Positions 62,807 to 64,000 of a stretch of 64,000 bases of DNA are shown here, piece after piece (position 1 is the stretch's first letter; every line of letters starts with the position of its first letter). The notes beneath the pieces were generated by a model. That model did not search any database, had not been told where the DNA came from, and saw only the letters and a list, made by a program, of their open reading frames with translations. A program made the position numbers and the translations under genes. Source of the DNA: Mariprofundaceae bacterium (GTDB taxonomy: Bacteria; Pseudomonadota; Zetaproteobacteria; Mariprofundales; Mariprofundaceae); NCBI GenBank assembly GCA_021772895.1, contig JAJFLC010000022.1:1-64000 (forward strand). The letters are read 5' to 3'.

Positions 62807-64000
62807 TTACTTTTCTATAATCGAAGGAACTCTTTTACTCGCCAGCAGTTTGCCCTGAAAATCATTGCTTCCCGTCCAAAGATCCCCGGAAAGAAGACCC
62901 ATAATATCGTCCCGAATCGACGTATTTCTATCAGCGGCAAAAAACATATTATGCACCAAACCTTTATTGTAAAAGCGCTCGACAAAACCTCGCATTGAAT
63001 CAAAGCCAAGCTCATAATCAGCATCATCAATATCATGCAAATTGAGATCTGCTTCGCAACCATCAAGAAAACCCTGATGTATTCTATCTGCGACCCGTTC
63101 AGCGCTGGTTAAGGCCAGAAACACGCCAGAAGAGAACACGGGATCAAGAAACCCGGCGGCATCACCACAGCAGGCATAACGCATGCCATGACGTGCTTTA
63201 TTATAGTAACTAAAATCAGCCTCTGTCTTAACAGCACTCTCCTGTTCGGCTCCAGACAGGAGCGACTGAAGATAGGGTGAAGATGCAAGGTATCGTTCAA
63301 ATATTTGAGAGCCTCTCTCTTTAGCCGGCATATCCTCCTGCACAACAATTCCAATGCTAAGACGATTCCCAGCCAAAGGAATCACCCAAAACCACCCAAT
63401 ATCAAGGATTAGAATTTTAATCACGCCTGTCGTATATAATATTTTAGCTTCTTCAGAGCATGCACCCCGATAATGTGTATATAGCGCGAAACGCCCCAAA
63501 TTTTCAATGCGATCAATGGATTGTTTTTTTCTTCCCATGATCGCACTACGCCCTGTCGCATCAATGAAATATCGCGCTGTGTAATTTGTCTGGTCACTAC
63601 GAACCTCAACACCATCAGCATGGCACTCAACATGTCGTACAATTTCAGCTTGATGAATATCTACACCGTGTTTCATCGCATTTTCTATCAACATAAGATC
63701 CAGTTCAGCACGTTCAACCTGATAAGGCTGGAATAGCCCGTTTAAAGGAAAAAACACCTGCTGTCCTGTTGCTTCATCAATGAACTCAGCACCACTTTTT
63801 GCCTGATATTTTTGCACATCCCACTCAATGCCAAGTCGCTGAAACACTGGCTCACTCATGGGCAACATGGATTCACCAATATGAAACCGTGGATGTGTAT
63901 CCCGCTCGATAACCAGAACTTTATATCCATATTGAGTCAATAATGTCCCAGCGGTTGTACCTGCTGGACCACCCCCTGCAATAATCACATCAAATTCATT
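62807..64000 (-). CDS. Flavin-dependent halogenase-like monooxygenase (second copy), cut by window edge
   Basis: The frame is open from the window end (AAT GAA TTT GAT before GTG 63988), so the true start lies just outside. It shows IIAGGGPAGTTAG, FHIGESMLPM, a KxG lysine in QAKSGAEF, the signature WFWVIP (WxWxIP) and the consensus GDAAGFLDPVFSSGVFLAL. It is closer to the halogenase consensus than the first copy. It is convergent with the cluster, four bases from the MipA-like gene, so a second operon probably runs into this one from outside the window. Confidence 0.88.
   Translation of the reverse strand, partial: NEFDVIIAGGGPAGTTAGTLLTQYGYKVLVIERDTHPRFHIGESMLPMSEPVFQRLGIEWDVQKYQAKSGAEFIDEATGQQVFFPLNGLFQPYQVERAELDLMLIENAMKHGVDIHQAEIVRHVECHADGVEVRSDQTNYTARYFIDATGRSAIMGRKKQSIDRIENLGRFALYTHYRGACSEEAKILYTTGVIKILILDIGWFWVIPLAGNRLSIGIVVQEDMPAKERGSQIFERYLASSPYLQSLLSGAEQESAVKTEADFSYYNKARHGMRYACCGDAAGFLDPVFSSGVFLALTSAERVADRIHQGFLDGCEADLNLHDIDDADYELGFDSMRGFVERFYNKGLVHNMFFAADRNTSIRDDIMGLLSGDLWTGSNDFQGKLLASKRVPSIIEK

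Overview
The window is about 64 kb of chromosome from a Gram-negative, proteobacteria-like organism of moderate GC. Evidence for this is a complete division and cell wall (dcw) cluster ending in lpxC, a DNPR-type (diaminopimelate) MurE, outer-membrane beta-barrels, lipoproteins, NtrYX and TrkAH. No 16S gene is present, so finer placement (for example among marine Zetaproteobacteria) is only a guess. Most genes are packed in ATGA overlaps.

Layout. 1-540: remains of mobile elements: the start of a REP-associated (Y1) transposase, two 57-bp hairpin-bearing repeats and the 3' end of an IS4-type transposase. 537-7055 (minus): a secreted 1987-residue SpvB/Rhs protein whose C-terminus is an M23 (LytM-like) domain, followed by a lipoprotein that is probably its immunity protein. 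7324-26260: promoter with MraZ boxes, then mraZ-rsmH-ftsL-ftsI-murE-murF-mraY-murD-ftsW-murG-murC-murB-ddl-ftsQ-ftsA-ftsZ-lpxC in unbroken order. 26327-29029 (minus): a 58-residue small protein, a YcgN-type CxxCxxCC protein and the ABC-F ATPase Uup. 29137-36089: DUF4390 protein, NtrY, NtrX, TrkA, TrkH. 36152-43264: RNase R, tRNA-Leu(CAG), a XerC/D recombinase, two tandem proteins with paired cyclic-nucleotide domains, and citrate synthase. 43306-46572: VanZ-like protein, bile-acid/sodium symporter family protein, DsrE-like protein, methyltransferase, a decayed symporter fragment and a PepSY-type membrane protein. 46717-52425: a leader ORF, then a 7TM transglutaminase-like protein, a RimK-like ATP-grasp ligase, a TPR protein and an outer-membrane barrel. 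52584-56627: acyltransferase, GalE, TSUP permease, lipoprotein and a BamE-like periplasmic protein.

The most interesting region is 56730-64000. It holds a free-standing carrier protein, a condensation-like HxxxD acyltransferase, a free-standing amino-acid adenylation enzyme, an acyl-CoA-dehydrogenase-fold oxidase, a flavin-dependent halogenase-like enzyme, a MipA/OmpV outer-membrane protein and, convergent, a second halogenase-like enzyme cut by the window edge. Adenylase, carrier, oxidase and halogenase are the parts that make halogenated pyrrole-2-carboxyl thioesters from proline (Plt, Bmp and Clo pathways). Here they come with two halogenases, an acyltransferase in place of a polyketide synthase, and a porin-like partner. 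I infer a small halometabolite pathway that may be undescribed.

Two other groups deserve attention: the Rhs-M23/lipoprotein pair, which looks like a periplasmic toxin-immunity module, and the transglutaminase/ATP-grasp/TPR/barrel operon, which looks like an envelope peptide-modification system.
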